Assembly: GCA_032718475.1 (NCBI GenBank)
Contig: JAUCBJ010008617.1
Location: 16,932 to 80,931, forward strand
Reading direction: 5' to 3'
Source of the DNA: Nemertoderma westbladi
Taxonomy: Eukaryota; Xenacoelomorpha; Nemertodermatida; Nemertodermatidae
Length of the DNA stretch: 64,000 bases
Of the stretch, positions 62,793-64,000 are shown piece by piece (position 1 is the first letter of the stretch; each line of letters starts with the position of its first letter). The notes under the pieces were generated by a model that was not told where the DNA came from, did no database searches, and worked only from the letters and a program-made list of their open reading frames with translations. The translations under genes and the position numbers were made by a program.

Positions 62793-64000
62793 TATATATT
62801 GTAACATTGACGCCATCTAGTGTCGTTATATACATAGTCAGTTTAGCTTGAATGCCTTATTTGTGATGTATAGGTGGCGCTACTGCACATTCTTTTAGGG
62901 GTATAAAGCCTCAGGTTTAATGCATTTCCGGGACTCTTACTATTACTTTTGACATAAATTGTTTAGTGGAGTCATACTTATCCATGTAAAGGGTAAAAAC
63001 CCCAGTCAACTTTAATTGACTGGTGATTATTACTTGAACTGTCTCTGTTGTCTACAATTAAATCATACATTTGATTATAATTATTTGTTATAATATTTGA
63101 TATCGTACCGGTAAATTCAATTTGTTTTCTTCTGTTATTGGATTAATATAATATCGCTGATACCCCGAGATCAAAGATATTTTCTAGACACCAAACCCAG
63201 GTAGGTCTCTATAGCTAAGCATTATTGATAGCCTGGACAATTGTGTCAGATTTATGTGTGTTGTCTTGCCTCTAACTCAATAAATAATTAATCTATGGCG
63301 ATATTTCAGACCTGTACCGCAAGTGAAGCTCTTAATATTAATAACACCATGATTAAGTGTTGTCACAAATAGAATACCGTAGCGATAATAATAGAAACAG
63401 ATACAGACTAGTTGCAATACGTTTCCCCTAAAGGGAAACACAATCGCCTCGCCAGACTTGAGCCCTTACGTAAATAATTAGTCAGACATTTACTTATTGT
63501 ATTGTGCCGCCACACCCTCCCGGTACTGTATATTAGTGAAATATAATAGATGATCAATTACCGTTATGGACTGAGTGAAACATTGAGCAAATCAATACGA
63601 TTGTGGGGAATAGGGAATAAAAGTGATTCACTAGAACGGCCTTCCATTGAAGGTACACTAGCGCCTTACCGTTTCAAGTGTTTCAGACTGGGTGTTTTAC
63701 TCTCATTCTTGTGTGCTCTACAAACCAATCGGAAAGAGTCAAAATATATAAAATAGAGGTTAAAAACTCTTTTTTGTCAAATGCGCTAACAGGGAGGATT
63801 ACTCCCACACTGGGCTCATGCGTGATAACAAGTATATAGAAAAAGGACCTTACACAGAGCGTTCTCTTACTTAATCTTAACATTAAATTAAATTCGACTA
63901 TTTTATGGATTTTCTAGTTATTTTTTCAAAAGCATAAATAACTCTATGAGATATTAACGCCAAGAGAACGGTTAAATGAATGATAAGATGTCCAAAGAAA
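62793..64000. other. No gene recognised
   Basis: AT-rich. A TATAAA word (62,902) and a small hairpin (CAGTCAA/TTGACTG near 63,004) are present. A segment from TGTAACATTG (62,799) to a TGTCACA (about 63,366) has LTR-like end bases, but there is no partner copy. Confidence 0.35.

Noticed and set aside
62799-63366. Candidate solo LTR (TGTAACA to TGTCACA with a TATAAA)
   Set aside because: No second copy, no clear target duplication and no adjoining polypurine tract or primer site; the end bases alone are too weak.

Overview
This is a window of AT-rich metazoan nuclear DNA made almost entirely of transposable elements. I see no complete host gene, no rRNA, no genuine tRNA, no CRISPR array and no bacterial-style operon. 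The mix (CR1/L2-type LINEs with PHD fingers, one with a 2A peptide, BEL/Pao LTR elements, Crypton/DUF3504, P-like THAP, Mutator-like, Tc1/mariner, TTAA-type and Helitron-like elements, and a tRNA-derived SINE) fits a marine invertebrate. 2A-bearing LINEs of this kind are known from sea urchin, lancelet, acorn worm, sea anemone, sponge and oyster; I cannot name the species.

Left third (1-18,900). A Crypton/DUF3504-like fragment runs off the left edge (1-729, minus). A decayed non-LTR retrotransposon follows (939-4,471, plus) with a CXC-type Cys-rich N-terminus, an RT, and a CCHC plus restriction-like endonuclease C-terminus; a 60-bp coding minisatellite is lodged between RT motifs B and C. A Helitron-like 3' end lies at 5,841. 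A LINE copy (6,530-7,356 and 16,365-16,870) is split by a 9-kb Mutator-like element (7,366-16,355) with about 195-bp terminal inverted repeats and a 9-bp target duplication. Inside that element sits a 4.8-kb DNA transposon (8,010-12,814) with a 4-bp duplication, subterminal motif arrays and a two-exon DUF7869-like transposase gene, beside an inverted duplication of another gene and a SWIM-like remnant. A broken transposase-like gene follows (16,892-18,760).

Middle (19,100-35,800). A Tc1/mariner relic that already carried a tRNA-derived SINE (19,130-20,156 and 27,250-27,935) is split by a CR1/L2-type LINE (LINE-A, 20,157-27,249), whose RT gene is itself split by an opposite-strand LINE (LINE-B, 23,014-26,135). 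Then come a duplicated segment with a possible two-membrane-helix exon (27,977-28,926), a TTAA-type relic ending at 29,481, an internally deleted P-like element with a THAP domain (about 30,290-33,165) that hosts a palindromic foldback element, and a 1.57-kb TTAA-flanked element (34,147-35,720).

Right half (35,798-64,000). A minus-strand BEL/Pao element (BEL-A) occupies 35,798-57,173. Its two 0.5-kb LTRs are nearly identical. The element is expanded by four insertions: a Tc1/SINE/LINE composite in its 3' LTR, a 6.36-kb almost intact LINE (LINE-C, 40,697-47,052), a 2.5-kb TIR element (50,207-52,744) and a 1.6-kb TTAA element (53,614-55,222). Subtracting the three internal insertions and their target duplications keeps one gag-pol reading frame, yet the RT catalytic region is absent. 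BEL-A sits in an older plus-strand BEL/Pao relic (57,174-58,850). Beyond it are a small TIR element, a third SINE copy and an 878-bp foldback element (61,915-62,792). The last 1.2 kb shows no recognisable gene.

The genes do not form a pathway. What the window records is a layered history of insertions that can be ordered from target duplications and interrupted reading frames.
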